From positions 6,443,205-6,507,204 of the forward strand of contig NC_087378.1 in assembly GCF_963675165.1 (NCBI RefSeq): 64,000 nt of DNA. Reading direction: 5' to 3'. Position numbers and translations under genes: made by a program. Of this stretch, positions 34,883-47,245 are shown one piece after another (within the stretch, counting starts at the first letter, position 1; the number at the start of each line of letters is the position of its first letter). The stretch is from Halichondria panicea. Its lineage: Eukaryota > Porifera > Demospongiae > Suberitida > Halichondriidae. Below the pieces are notes generated by a model. It was not told the DNA's origin. It did no database searches and saw only the letters and a program-made list of their open reading frames with translations.

Positions 34883-35825
34883 TGAGCTGAGCTAATGGTG
34901 TTGTGTATACGGTCAAACTGAAAGTATAATTGGGTTCTCACCTATATATTGGTCTCACCATAATAATATATATATTTATACTTACAAAGTGTGTTTAGAC
35001 TTGTGGGGCATGTGCTTTTGAGCAAGATTAAACATCAACACTTTGCCTTAGACTTAATTTCCTTGCGGTGTATTAAAGACGTTCTCGGGTGGAGGATGTG
35101 AGTCTGCAGGCAGCCAGGGAAGGAGACATCATCGTGGGGGGAACGCGGGTGGTCACTGCCTACTTTTTTTTATATACTCCACCAGGAATATAGCTGGAGA
35201 AGATGAGCTCATTGAGTCTAAACTTTGTGTGTTAAAATAATATACTGTCAAGCTACCTATACATGTACTTAGCTAGCTACTTGTGTTTGTTAAGTGGGGT
35301 GATATCTATGGTAACGTGAGAAAAAAGCAGATACTGATTCATCTGTTGCGATACATAATGCACATGTTTACCTTTCAGATTATGCATGTGGCTATAGACC
35401 ACGTTGAGCGTGGTAAGGCTCCCGCACTGACTGCTGTGGTGTGTTTGAAGGACTTCCGGAGGCTACAGTTTGAGTTTCAGACCCCAGAGGATTGTGTGGA
35501 CATGATGGATGCCCTGGAGGCTCTCTCTAAACCAGGTGAGTGGTGGTGGCAACTCTCAAGTTTGTCTCATTATAGCCTCTATGCTGTTGAAGTACTACCA
35601 AAAGTACTATTAGGGTTATATGGCCATACTGATACGGCAACACTCTTATAGCACCATATAAACCTTTGTTTTGTGTACATAATTATAGTCTTATAGAACG
35701 TACTTTATTTTTGCCTTAAGTTATTACATGTATATACAATGTAGCTGCAGTTCTAAGAACTGTATGTAGTGTAAGTTGACCTGACTTTGTTGTCCATACA
35801 CTATACACTGTACTTATCCAATGCT

Positions 35826-35844
35826 ATCACACACACACACACAC

Positions 35845-35933
<89 letters not shown>
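35826..35933. repeat. (CA)n microsatellite
   Basis: Nearly pure CA of about 105 bp, ending at the CAG acceptor of the third exon remnant of X2. Confidence 0.9.
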
Positions 35934-35934
<1 letters not shown>

Positions 35935-36593
35935 CGTATTCACCATCTCCGTGCCTTTACCCACTTCCCTTGTGTGGCCATTCTCAACAGCGGAGGCCCT
36001 ATTAGCGGCATGGGGCTGCTCACCGGAGCGTTACAGAGTCAGCTACATCAATAGGGGCTTCAAAGTGTGTGCTTCCTACCCCCAGGATATCATCAAAAAG
36101 GTGAAGTCTACTTAGTTAGCCATGTCAGTTACTATATAGTCTGGTGAGAGCAACTGCATCTGCCCCCCTTACCCTTAGGCAGTGTGATTGTTGGTGTTAA
36201 CTTTGTTAGGACTTTCGAATTAGGAAGGCCCCTGATTCATTCTGTAGGCTAAACTTTTAATTATTATTGCCAGGAACAACTTTTGGGAAATTTAGTACGT
36301 ACTGATCTCACTACCTCCCCCCCCCCCCCCCCTCCAGAATGCTGGCTCCCTTAATAGACAGTGCATGACTGTGTGTGATGTTTCTGTTTGTTGCTAACTT
36401 TTGTTAGTCATAACCTTAAGTTGGGAAATCTTACTTTCGATGCATTCTGTATAGGCTAAGCTCTGTTGTTAACCAGGATGTTTAAATTTCAATCAGTGTA
36501 TAATGATCACTACCCCCCTCCAGAGTGCTGGCTACCATCACCAAGGGAGGTTCCCGATGGTGTGCTTCCATCACAAGAAGAGTGGAGCAGTGT

Positions 36594-36886
36594 TGATCAA
36601 ATGTGGGCAGCCACTGGTGGGGCCGACCAGTAAGAGGTGTCGGGAATATGTGAGTATTGTCTCTCTGGACTCGGTAAAGGGAAGGTCATGGACATACGCT
36701 CCCAGTCCATCGCACAGCAGCACATGAGTAAAGGTACAGGGTTTTGCAAGCCACTGGTAGGGCCGACCAGTAAGAGGTGTCGGGAAGATGTGAGTATTCT
36801 CAACGCTTGTCTCCCTGGACTCAGCAAAGGGAAGGTCATGGACATACGCTCCCAGTCCATCGCACAGCAGCACATGAGTAAAGGTA
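36594..36886 (+). repeat. Tandem duplication of ~150 bp in X2 exon 4
   Basis: The segment from CCACTGGTGGGGCCGACCAG to CATGAGTAAAGGTACAGGG occurs twice (about 36609-36745 and 36750-36900). The duplication joint falls within the MITE end GGGTTTTGCAAG, so it occurred after the MITE inserted. Confidence 0.75.
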
Positions 36887-37020
36887 CAGGGTTTTGCAAA
36901 ATCTTTGCAACCTCAACGATAGGGTTGAGCGTTCCTTAGTATGTATGGTGCAAAGCATTCCATATAAGGAACACTCGACCCTCAAATTGTTGCTGTTACA
37001 AAGATTCTGCAAAAACCCTG
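36887..37020. mobile_element. 134-bp CAGGGTTTTGCA MITE at an exon border
   Basis: CAGGGTTTTGCAAAATC ... GATTCTGCAAAAACCCTG, flanked by TA. An inner hairpin (GAGCGTTCCTTAGTATG and a near-complement) is present. The TA plus preceding G supplies the GT of the donor AAAG|GTACAGG. Copies at the same place: 49394-49461 (internally deleted) and 62179-62321. Confidence 0.8.
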
Positions 37021-37774
37021 TATAGCTTGTGTGTAAAAATGCCTATTTTAATGCCATGGGAAGAGCTGCAACAACTTTCTACAAGAGACTGTCATAATGC
37101 TCAGTGAGAAGAGAGATGTACCCTATAATACAATGATACGATAGAGTGGGTACGATGCCGGTTGAGCTTCGCCCTACTGAGGGCATCCATTATGGCAATT
37201 AGGGATGCCAGGTCATCAAGAAACAGACCAGCTAAGGATGTACTTCTTGAGCCAATCGAGGGATACCTAGGACGTAACTAACTGTTTTTATTATCAAACT
37301 TTTTACTTTTACTTGTTTTGTATCACAACTTATTCATCATTATAACTATTGTACAGGACCAACTTTGCATAAACTATATTGTCGGACCCTTCATATGCGT
37401 ATAAGCTTATTCACCAACCTAAAAAAATGATGCCGAGTCGAACGAATACATGTACAACCTCACTTTGTTCGTGAGACCTATCAAAAGTGTATGGTTACTG
37501 AACTCCAGGGAGAACTTATTTTCACGTTTTAAGTCAATTGTTATCTGCTGTCCAGGAGGAGGGACTGAGATCCCCTCTTTTATACCCCCAGTGGAGAGTG
37601 GAGTGCGCTATACTAGACAGTCTTATCCTATTACAGGTATCGCTGACCAAACTACTGGATGGTGAGTTTAGTTAGCCCTCTTATTCTCCCTCTCTGACAC
37701 ACCTCCACACACAGCATGTGGTGATCCTAGCTTGTCTCACAGCTCAAACTGGTTTGGTCGACTAGAAGATAGTT

Positions 37775-38175
37775 GGAACCATGAAACAGTAAGAACCATG
37801 GAACGCTTGAAACCACGGAACCACGGAACAGTAAGAATCTTGGAACGCTTGGGACAGGAATGATGGAACGCTTGGAACCATGGAATAGTAGGAACCCTGG
37901 AATAGTAGGAACCATGGAACGCTTGGAAGGATGAAACAGTAGGAACCCTGGAACGTTTGGAACCACGGAAGGAACAGTAGGAATCATGAAACACTTGGAA
38001 CCATGGAACAGTAGGAACAGTAGGAACCCTAGAACGCTTGGAACCATGGAACAGTAGGAACTATGGAACCATGGAACAGAAGAAATTATAAAACAGTGGA
38101 TAACCATGCATGTACGTACATGTAACAGTAGGAACTATGGAACAGTAAAGAACCATGGAACAGTAGGAAGCATGG
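37775..38175. repeat. Degenerate GGAACCATGGAACAGTA minisatellite
   Basis: Roughly 400 bp built from GGAACCATGGAACAGTAGGA and variants with GAACGCTTGGAACC. It starts inside the last MTMR9-like exon remnant of X2. Open frames through it are artefacts of the repeat. Confidence 0.8.
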
Positions 38176-38719
38176 AACATTGGTATATATACAGTCATGT
38201 ATATATTCAATGCTATAATAACTCAGCATATTTCGTGAGTGTCTTATGAAGTCAACTAAGGATGCATGTATGTACTTAGCTTCGATTCCAGGCCGCTCTC
38301 AATTGAGAAAGATGGGCTGGAATCGAGGCTAGTAGTAGTTAATGTAAAAATTCGAAAGTATACACTATCTTTCATATAATTTATGTCTTAATTGTGTGTA
38401 AAGATTGAGCTCTGAGTATTTCTAGGCTGAGATGATCGTTGGGATGAACAAATTTGTTGAGACTATACATGTAATTCAGCATTTGTAACTTAGCTGCTTG
38501 AGTATATAGAGTGTTTATAATGTGAGATCCGGTACGTACTGTAAGCCGGTACATCAATGTTAGAGGTACATGCAGCGTTTGCATGCGCTTCAATTTGACT
38601 GTTACTGCATTCAAATAGAATAAAGCTGTGCTTGAATTAAACAAGGCAATACAAATGTTCAGCTATATATAAGCTATATTATATTATTACACGTCTGTAC
38701 ACAAGTCATAATTATACCA
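38176..38719. other. Segment homologous to the 3' flank of sushi gene B
   Basis: From about 38395 the sequence follows 13438-13560. No gene is visible. It leads into the degenerate B-type copy at 38960. Confidence 0.5.
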
Positions 38720-38924
38720 TATAGCGGGTAATTAATTTTTTCCTGGGGAAAAATATTCATGGTTTTCATGGTTTAACACTGGACCACGAATATTTTACCA
38801 ACAAATGAAGCGACTTTACCTACCTTTACCTGCAGTGCAAGCAGCAACCACGAAAATAAAAACCACGAATGGCTAAATATTGCTGAACCACGAATATTTT
38901 GACGCCCGAAAATTACCCGCTATA
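38720..38924. mobile_element. ~205-bp MITE with TATAGCGGGTAATT ends
   Basis: TATAGCGGGTAATTAATTTT at the left and AAAATTACCCGCTATA at the right. The inside has inverted CCACGAATATTTT blocks. The corresponding flank of gene B near 13760 lacks it. A similar end occurs near 12875-12893. Confidence 0.7.
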
Positions 38925-38959
38925 TATATATACGGTACATGCATGCATGTAATACGATT

Positions 38960-39645
38960 TCCAGTTTAGCAGGTAATGCTATAATTATTCCAATCAGTAT
39001 AGCGAATGGCAACACATTTTGCAAACCAGCTCTGCACATACGAATACTGGCCCCAACAAGGTTAAATCCCATGGCGCAGCTGTACTTAACCACCTGGTCA
39101 TAGTGATCTTCACCCATCTATTCTTTATTTTGGGTAACACTGCATGATGCATGGGCAGTCATTTATGTCATACTTTCACAGAATGGGGCTTTTCCGTCCT
39201 TTGTCTGTTGTCCCACATATAATTGCACCCTTCAGACTGAACCCATCATTGCAGGAGTAGTCAGCTCTATTTCCATGGCAGGGTGCCTTCCTCCTACACG
39301 AACTTTGCCATTAGCTGGGACAATCAGAGCTGGGCACTGGACTCCTACAGTTCAGTGATGAGTACATACATTATTACGACAAACACATTAAACAGTGCAC
39401 TCACTTCACAGGTTGGGGCTTCTCCCGTCCAATCTCCGCACTTTCTTCAACACACCTTTTAGACTGAACCCATCATTGAAGAAGTAGTCGGCTCTGTCTC
39501 CGGGCTTGGTCCCTGAAATTCGCACTTTGCGCACTGAGATTAGGACAATTTCTTACAACAGTTGTAAATAATGAAATGATATAGCTATGTAGATTTAATA
39601 CATTAACAGTACTTTAACTGGAACGAGTTTGCAAACATATATAAT
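38960..39645 (-). pseudogene. Degenerate gene-B-type sushi fragment
   Basis: Relics in gene-B order: the last exon (about 38985-39135; VVKYSCAMGFNLVGASIRMC), an inner CCP (about 39173-39344; ADYSCNDGFSLKG recognisable but with an insertion and lost WRKC) and another (about 39405-39560; shortened), then a few bases of a first exon (ACGAGTTTGCAAAC) at about 39620. Frameshifts and deletions leave no translatable exon. It is cut on the right by the LINE. Confidence 0.7.
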
Positions 39646-39734
39646 AATGATAATAGTGTAACTACGTATCAAAGCATACTAAGTACTGAAGTATATAGAC
39701 TTAAATAATTCTAAGGAAGTACAAGCGCTAAGTT

Positions 39735-42296
39735 CACAATTTACCACTATCTTGCTCCATAGTTCAATGGTTTTTGGGAAGAAAGAGTTATTATAGACCA
39801 AAGTTCTGCATAGAACTGGAGCAAGAGACAGATTATTAACATGTCTTGTATCGTATGGTAAATGTCTCTTCTTAGGTGTGTCCTCGTAATAACTTATATT
39901 TGAATATAATTATAGGTGGTACAGGCTGGCCAATGCCCTTCTCTGACCCAGCGTTGGTAGTTCTGTTTGTTTCAAAAGATCCAAATAGCTAATCGAGTAG
40001 TCCCACTGCTTTAGGCAAACTTTTATTGCGAACGTCTGGACCTTTTCCATGGTAACCCTCGATATATTGCATTTCAAGTGCGGGTTCCAAACAATCGAAG
40101 CATACTCCAGATTTGATCTAATTAAAGATTTGTATAGTTTCAGCATAACAGTATAGGGGGAGAATGAGTTGCGAAGTTTCTGTGTAGCAGTCCAACAAGT
40201 TTTCTCGATTTCTTACAAAGTGCCTTAGTGTGGGATTGCCAAGAAAGATCCGTGAAAATTGGATTCCTAGATACTTAAACGTCTCCACACGCTTCAGGGA
40301 AAAGCCATTGACTGTAAATGTGGGCGGCTCGATGGACCTACTTCTCTTGTTTGATATTAACATCACTTTACATTTTAATGTGTTGAAATGAAGGTGTTTG
40401 CCAGACATGAAAGCAGCAACACTGTTTATGTCTTCCTGAAGTGTATCGTAGTCTTCGATGGATTTAATGACTTCATGTCATCGGCAAACATATTAAGATG
40501 GGTGTCGTTTGAGACTACATGACTACATGAGACATTATTAATGCACATGATAAAGAGCAATGGGCCTAAGACTGATCCTTGAGGCACACCAGACATAGCA
40601 TGGAGAGTGGTAGACGCTTGTCCATTCACAACTACAAATTGCTCTCCCTTCAATAGGTAACTTTTAAGCTGTTTATTTTGAGCGAGTGAAAAGTCTAAGT
40701 AGTGGTAAATGTGGTACTGTCACGGTGTGTCAAATGCCTTACGTATGTCCAGAAAAACAACAGCAACTTCCACTTTCGCTGTCAATAGCTTTGCTCCAAT
40801 CATCCACAACTTGTATTAGTGCAGAGACAGTTGAGCGTGCACGCATAAATCCCCACTGCCTTGTTGAGATTGGGCAATGTTGTATCCGATGTTTCTCTAG
40901 TATTGACTTAGCATGTTTCTCTAGGAGCTTGCTCGCTGAGGGTAAGATGGAAATGGGTCTATAATTAGACAAAAGCTTTGCGTTACCACCCTGGGGACTG
41001 GGACTGGGACCACTCTTGCTCTTTTCCACTCTGAGGGAAATTCACTTATACTGAGTGAGAGGTTAAATATATTCGCATGTGGTAGTGAGACGAGTTTGCC
41101 ATTGATTTCAACATTCTGGGTGTTATATTGTCAGTGCCACATGACTTGTTGGCCTTCAATGATTTCAGGAGAATCTCCACTTTGTCCTCACTGCAGAGTA
41201 GCTCTTCGGGGTAATCAGGGGCACTAGATCACCAATTAGGTCTTCCATATCACACGGTTGTAGAGCAGGATAACAATGGTTAAAGGTTGAGTAAAAGCAT
41301 TGAGCTTCAGCCTTAGATTCAGCAGTCTCTAGTGTTACCCCATTGGCTTGCAGAGTAGGGATTGATTGCTCACTGTTGTTTATGACTTTAACAGAATTTT
41401 TTGCTCTCATATGAGCTAAGTTGGGCCATGTAATCTTTTTGCTTTTACGTAACAAGCAAAGCGTTTGGTTTTTGTATCTCCTCATGTCAGCGGGAGTTTG
41501 GGACAGCTTGGCTAGGCTAAAAAACGGAGTTCCTTTTCCTAATTGCCCTTGTGACTTCTCTGCTCAGCAAGGAAGTGAAGGTTTAGCGTTGGATAGTTTT
41601 TGGGGATTGACATCTCCATTATTTGTAGGAAGAGCGATTTCCAGTTTGAGATGATATTTTCTATGCTCAGCTCTTCATCCCAGTCTATTGCATCCATAAG
41701 CTCCATTGCACGGGAAAAATTTGCTGAATATACGCCGGCGTAAAAGTTTTTTTTCTCATAATGTCCTTGATTTTAAGGGTTAGGAATAACCCCAAATGAT
41801 CTGAATTGGCATGGAAGTACGTACAGTTCTCTACATTGTTCGATCTTGTAACAAGTACCAAATCAATGGTCGATGAGTGGCCGGCCTGTGCCCAAAAAAC
41901 GAGTGGGACACTTGACAATTTGTGATAACGAAAAATTACATAAAAATTCTAACAAGTGGGCATACATGTAATGTGAAAGATGAAATTAACATAATATAAT
42001 TATATTGAAGTCACCAATAATAATTAAATCGGATAGATAAGACTGATTTATAGTAAGTAGTGCATCTGAGAAAGTATCAAAAATAGAATTTCCTGAGGAC
42101 AGTGGACGATAAAAGACACCAAGACATAACTTGAGGGGATCTCTGATTAAAGTGACTAGCACAAATTCTAGACCAAGTGGCCCTGAAAGTAAAATGTTAA
42201 TATACATGGCAGCACCACGTGCCACCATTCCTGTTTCTATCTTATCTAATAACATTGTAGTTAGGAATGTACAACTCATTATCTATAATATCACGG
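39735..42296 (-). mobile_element. Non-LTR retrotransposon (CR1/Jockey-like), degenerate ORF2
   Basis: On the minus strand, 5' to 3': endonuclease pieces (LGVFYRPLSSGN, LIIIGDFNI, near 42000-42280; SSTIDLVLVT near 41870), linker, then reverse transcriptase (NYRPISILPSASKLLEKH near 40930, SGVPQGSVLGPLLF near 40600, catalytic FADD near 40480, FKYLGIQFS near 40270, SLIRSNLEYASIVW near 40110, FFPKTIELW near 39770). Several frameshifts and stops split it, so it is dead. The 5' part of ORF2 is missing here but survives at 51319-51456. Confidence 0.85.
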
Positions 42297-42886
42297 GTGA
42301 GTGTAAAAGCTGGAATGCGGAATGGAATGGAATGCGGAATGGAATGGAATATGGAACGGAATATAGAATGACAAACTTAGTAATAAAAGAGAGCTGCTGC
42401 TGATGGTGCTCCGTATTTTTTTTTTAGTGTAGTATGACTTAAATACTTGTAAAAAGTGTTACAAAGTAGACTATGATATAGTAGCCTCGATTCCAGGCCG
42501 TTGAATCGAGGCTAATGATATAGTAGCAACATTAAACATTAAAATTCTGGTAGTATCCCAGGATTGTTTATGTTTAATACAAATTACATATAGATCTAGT
42601 ACATAACTAACAGTGTAGTGCCTTAGCCAAGTATAATTATGCTGTGCCCAAAACAAGGTGGAGTGTGAAGTGTATATAGCTATAGAACACTCTACCTTTC
42701 TTCTATCTGAATGTTTTGGCCCTTGGTGAAACTTTAAACAATTTGTGCGTGTTGAAGAGATACACTGACCAAGCATTTTGCCATTGATTTCCACACACAT
42801 TGGGTTGTGAAGTCAGCAAAATTCCATATTTATATACTCTCAGCAAAGAAACTGCCACTGTGCAACAGTGTGTGCAAGTTGTTGAA
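42297..42886. mobile_element. Left arm of a foldback, truncated
   Basis: It starts GGGTGAGTGTAAAAGCTGGA, runs through a GGAATGGAATGC repeat, and matches 50194-50762 closely. It stops at CAAGTTGTTGA and jumps into LINE sequence (ACATGTCATATAAG), so the right arm was deleted. Confidence 0.75.
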
Positions 42887-42949
42887 CATGTCATATAAGA
42901 ACAGTCCTGTTTGTACCCTGAGAGTTTGCACCCTCCACGTTATTTTGAT

Positions 42950-43545
42950 TGCCTAAGTATGCCCTAAAAAAGTACTAGCCTGCGATGAGCGATTACTTGC
43001 ACTCTGAGTCTCTGAATCTTGATCTTCGTTCTGAGCGTTATTCTCTTCATGGATTTACTGCTTGTATACTTCCTGAGTCAGTAGCTGGTTCGTTGCTTCC
43101 TCCATATCAGTTGGATTATTGTATCGTAACAGGGGTTCCAATTTCCATTTTGTTTGAACTTCAATTTGCAACCAGCTCTCGTCCAGCAACTTGAGTGTAG
43201 TCTCATCCCCGCGAATGACAAACCACCACTTAGTGTTTTTACCTTCTTGACTCTTATATTTCCGTTTGACACATAGAGAATCTAAGTCAACAGCAGGAAT
43301 AGATCTGATTGATTCTGCTACCTTAGACTGGGTTACAGATCTTCTAGTACCCCAAACTTTTCTTGAACCTTCAATTATAACTTTAGATCTGTATGTTTGA
43401 TTGGGAACATCATCAGGTCTCTTGCTAGCTAGAGATTTTATTGGGCTGCTGTCTTTGGATCTTGAAACTTTAGTTACTCTTCTTAATTGTGCATCAGCAT
43501 ATGTGGAGCTTTGGTTTTGCATTAGACAAACACATGCATGCATGC
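42950..43545 (-). mobile_element. Putative LINE ORF1 relic
   Basis: An open frame with KWWFVIRGDETTLKLLDESW and VQTKWKLEPLLRYNN, preceded by a Lys/Arg/Ser-rich part (SKDSSPIKSLASKR). A second copy at 51526-52089 lies directly 5' of an endonuclease start, so I read it as ORF1 of the same LINE. I do not recognise the domain itself. Confidence 0.55.
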
Positions 43546-43801
43546 ATGTGCTTTGTGGCAAAGTAGAGATTGATCATCTTCAATAAGACCATGCAATAAT
43601 TATAGCTTTCTTGCAATCCACATTATATCTGCTGTAAAATTAGTGTGCCAATAAAGGCATGCTTCAATTTACAATCAGCTTCATGAACTTTCACTGCAGT
43701 TTTTCCTACACCAAATTACTAGTTTATAGCTAAGCCTATATTATATACTATGTTCTTAAAGTTTACTTAGTTCTTAGATGTGGTTCAGTAGATCGCGAGT
43801 C

Positions 43802-46800
43802 CTAATAATGCCTCCTCGTACATGATGGAGTGCGTCCAGACCAGTAACCGTTACCCTGGCAAAATCGGACTGCATAACCACTCAGCTGGTATCCATTAAA
43901 ACAGCCGTAGAATGCTTTGGAACCAGGTGTAGTGGTCCAGAACTTGACAAGTCCGTAGCTTGGCTTGGGTGGATGGCCACACTCCACACCTGCATGCACA
44001 TATTGTATATAGTACAGATTATTTGTAACAGGAGTGCATAAATATGAATATTCATGCACTCCTGTTTGTATACACTGAGGGTTCATATAGGCAGGCATGT
44101 AAATATTGCTGTGCCTCCATGCCATCAAAAGTAGCTAATTTTGGCAATGTTAGAATCATGCATGGTAGAATGATGGTCAAATTAAAAACGCCACAATGTA
44201 TACTGTATAATCATACATGCACTACAATTGCCTCATTTTGCCATATATAACTGCTAATACGGTATCTTGTACTATTCATACACTCCTGACTAGAATTTAC
44301 AACTATAACATACTGATACAATAAATCGTAGTAAACCTACGTATGTTTACAAGTAGGTGCTTTTCCAGACCACTGTCCGTTGGCCTGGCACTTCCTCCAA
44401 GCCGTTCCAAACAACTTGAATCTATGGTTACAGGAATATTCGGCAGTAGAAGACGGAGTTAGACCAGTGACTGTCACCTGACCATCCTCAGGGTCATCCA
44501 GCTTAGGACAGATGATAGCTGAATCAAAGTGAGCAAACAGTATATATGTGATGTGAGGAAAACTTGCATTGGTAATCTACAGTTGATCCGATTGCAAAAG
44601 TCATACCTTTGCAGATAGGTGCCTCTCCAGCCCAGCTGCCGTACTTCTGACAGAGTCTCTTGCTGGATCCCACCAACCTGAATCCATAGTCACAGGTGTA
44701 CTTTGCTATGGTTCCTGGCAGATTGTCTCCATCATCCACAGATCCGTTTTCTGGATTCTTCAATGCAGGGCATTCGATCTCTGTACGATATGTTCACAGT
44801 TATTACCGTAAAGTAATTATATAGTCTTACGTGCGCAGATAGGTGCCTCCCCAGCCCAGCTGCCGTACTTCTGACAGAGTCTCTTGCTGGATCCCACCAA
44901 CCTGAAACCCATAGTAACAGGTGTACTTTGCTATGGTTCCTGGCAGATTGCCTCCATCATCCACAGATCCGTTCTCTGGATCGTTCAATGCAGGGCATTC
45001 GATCTCTGTACGATATGTTTCATAACACATGCAGTTATTACGTAAAGCAATTGTAGTCTTACGTTCGCAGATAGGTGCCTCCCCTGCCCAGCTGCTGTAC
45101 TTCTGACAGAGTCTCTTGCTGGATCCCACCAACCTGAACCCATAGTCACAGGTGTACTTTGCTATGGTTCTTGGCAGATTGTCTCCATCATCTACAGATC
45201 CGTTCTCTGGAGCCTTCAATGCAGGGCATTCGATCTCTGTATGATATGTTCACAGTTATTACCGTAAATCAATTGTAGTCTTACGTTCGCAGATAATTTC
45301 CTCTCCAGTCCAGCTGCCGTAAATCTGACAGAGTCTCTTGCTGGATCCCACCAACTTGCACCCATAGTTACAGGTGTACTTTGCTATGGTTCCTGGCAGA
45401 TTGTCTCCATCATCCACAGATCCGTTCTCTGGATCCTTCAATACAGGGCATTCGATCTCTGTACGATAATTATGTTTCATAACATTTGCAGTAAAGCAAT
45501 TGTAGTCTTATGTTCGCAGATAGGTGCCTCCCCAGCCCAGCTACCATAATTCTGACAGACTCTCTTGCTGGATCCCACCAACTTGAATCCATAGTCACAG
45601 GTGTACTTTGCTATGGTTCCTGGCAGATTGTCTCCATCATCCACAGATCCGTTCTCTGGATCCTTTAATGCAGGGCATTCAATCTCTGTATGATATGTTT
45701 CATAACACATCTAATTATTAATCCTTTCCGTAAAGCAATTGTAGTCTTACGTTCACAGATAGGTGCCTCTCCAGCCCAGCTGCCATAATTCTGACAGAGT
45801 CTCTTGCTGGATCCCACCAACTTGAATCCATAGTCACATGTGTACTTTGCTATGGTTCCCGGCAGATTGTCTCCATCATACACAGATCTGTTCTCTGGAT
45901 CCTTCAATGCAGGGCATTCGATCTCTGCATCATAACACATGCAGCTATTATCGTAAAGCAATTGTAGTCTTACGTTTGCAAATAGGTGCCTCCCCAGCCC
46001 AGCTGCCGTAATTCTGACAGAGTCTCTTGCTGGATCCCACCAACTTGAATCCATAGTCACAGGTATACTTTGCTATGGTTCCTGGCAGATTGTCTCCATC
46101 ATCCACAGATCCGCTAACTGAATCCTTCAATACAGGGCATTCGATCTCTGTAGGATATGTTCATAACACATGCCATAAAGCAATTGTAGTCTTACGTTCG
46201 CAGATAGGTGCCTCCCCAGCCCAGTTGCCATACTTCTGACAGAGTCTCTTGCTGGATCCCACCAACCTGAACTAATAACCACAGGTGTACTTTGCTGTGG
46301 TTCCGGGTAGATTGTCTCCATCATCCACAGATCCATTCTCTGGATCCTCAAGATTAGGGCATTTGATCACTGCAAAATCATTTGCTCATGACAATGCAAA
46401 TCTTATACTGTGTAACATACATATACAAGTTGGGGCTTTTCCACTCCATGTACTATCCAGCTGACATTTTCTAGAGCTCTGTCCACTTGTTTCAAAACCG
46501 TCGTTACAGGTGTACACTGCCTTGGTTCCGGCACGATTGTTACCATCGTTCACAGTACCATTTGCAGGGGGAGCCAGTTTGGGGCAGAAGATTGCTGTAC
46601 CAAAAACCAAGAATATGATCTTTCACTGCTAATCACAATAGAAACAACCACTCACGTTCACAAACAGGTAGATGGGACCATTTCCCGTTGAGCTGGCATT
46701 TTGCTGTAGAGCTGCCCACGAGGGTGAAACGTCTGCCACAGGTATAGGTCGCCTTTGATCCAGGTGTATTTCCAGTCACGTCTACATCTCCATATCGGGG

Positions 46801-47153
46801 ATCGATAAGGTCAGGACACGTGATACCTGCATAGAATGTAGCAGTTTGGGGTTATTAATGATTGCCCGTAAATTTGCTTAGTATAACTCACGCTTGCAAA
46901 CTGGAGCGTCGAACTTCCACACTGCCTTTCTTAGGCTCCGGCTGTAGATACATTTGGTGAAACTGTATCCTTTCAGCAAAAAGCCATCTCTGCAAGAGAA
47001 CCTAACAACTGTTCCGATTGAGTAGAAGTTTTTCTGAGGGTAGAAACTTCCGTAAACTGGAGCATCAGGGGGGCCGCAGGGAGAAAGGTAGGTAGCGGAG
47101 CTCAGATACACACAGGACAGCACAACTGCAATCAACATCATAATGGACGCCAT
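43802..47153 (-). pseudogene. Sushi gene F: 13-exon CCP gene, probably pseudogenised
   Basis: Exons by homology to D/G: 46892-47153 (signal plus CCP), 46656-46826 (171 bp), 46421-46594, 46196-46369, 45974-46147, 45751-45924, 45512-45685, 45285-45458, 45063-45236, 44831-45005, 44607-44780, 44345-44518 and 43802-43989. Damage: exon 4 has an in-frame TAG where others read a Gly codon (GGTTATTAGTTC, near 46272); the donors of exons 7 (near 45511) and 12 (near 44344) read AT instead of GT; exon 10 is 175 bp, a one-base insertion near 44907 that shifts the frame. The promoter and first exon look intact. Only a short product, or an exon-skipped one, could be made; phase 1-1 exons make skipping possible. 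Confidence 0.75.
44028..44065. repeat. 38-bp palindromic insertion in the last intron of gene F
   Basis: ACAGGAGTGCAT, a 14-nt spacer, then ATGCACTCCTGT, flanked by TTGTA. Gene G has the same insertion (about 52620-52657). Genes D and E have the uninterrupted site near 23105 and 33260. Confidence 0.75.
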
Positions 47154-47179
47154 ATTTGCAAAAGTGATGGTCAAGTCAG

Positions 47180-47245
47180 TGTGTGTGTGTGTGTGTGAGT
47201 AGAAGACTTTTATAAAATTTGTACAGGACAATGCCTGGTATTGTC
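47180..47245 (-). promoter_or_regulatory. Core promoter of sushi gene F
   Basis: GT repeat, TATAAAAG at 47207-47214, and GACAATGCCTGGTATTGTC at 47227-47245. It is unchanged although the coding region is damaged. Confidence 0.6.

Larger units (their letters stand above)
35075..37780 (+). pseudogene. MTMR9-like fragment X2 (broken)
   Basis: Pieces: about 35075-35190 (PH-GRAM start; a T-run in place of TTCTTCATA shifts the frame), 35377-35535 (HVAIDHVERGKAPALTAVVC ... EALSKP, intact), about 35934-36090 (SYINRGFKVCASYPQDI; about 20 bp lost after CCCTTGTGTGG), 36524-36733 (GYHHQGRFPMVCFHHKKSGA ... QPLVGPTSKRCRE, start of the phosphatase-like domain) and about 37555-37780 (GGGTEIP, then damaged). 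The fourth piece is partly duplicated in tandem (36750-36884). MTMR9 kinship rests on the order PH-GRAM, SYINRGF..C.SYP, GRF, QPLVG..SKRC.ED and GGG..I..HYPQWR. The 5' start is missing and the tail runs into a GGAAC minisatellite. Confidence 0.7.

Noticed and set aside
37727-38107. 126-codon minus-strand open frame rich in Pro, Phe and Ser
   Set aside because: It is a translation of the GGAACCATGGAACAGTA minisatellite.
41421-41654. Plus-strand frames inside 40.6-42.4 kb
   Set aside because: They are antisense shadows of the degenerate LINE ORF2.
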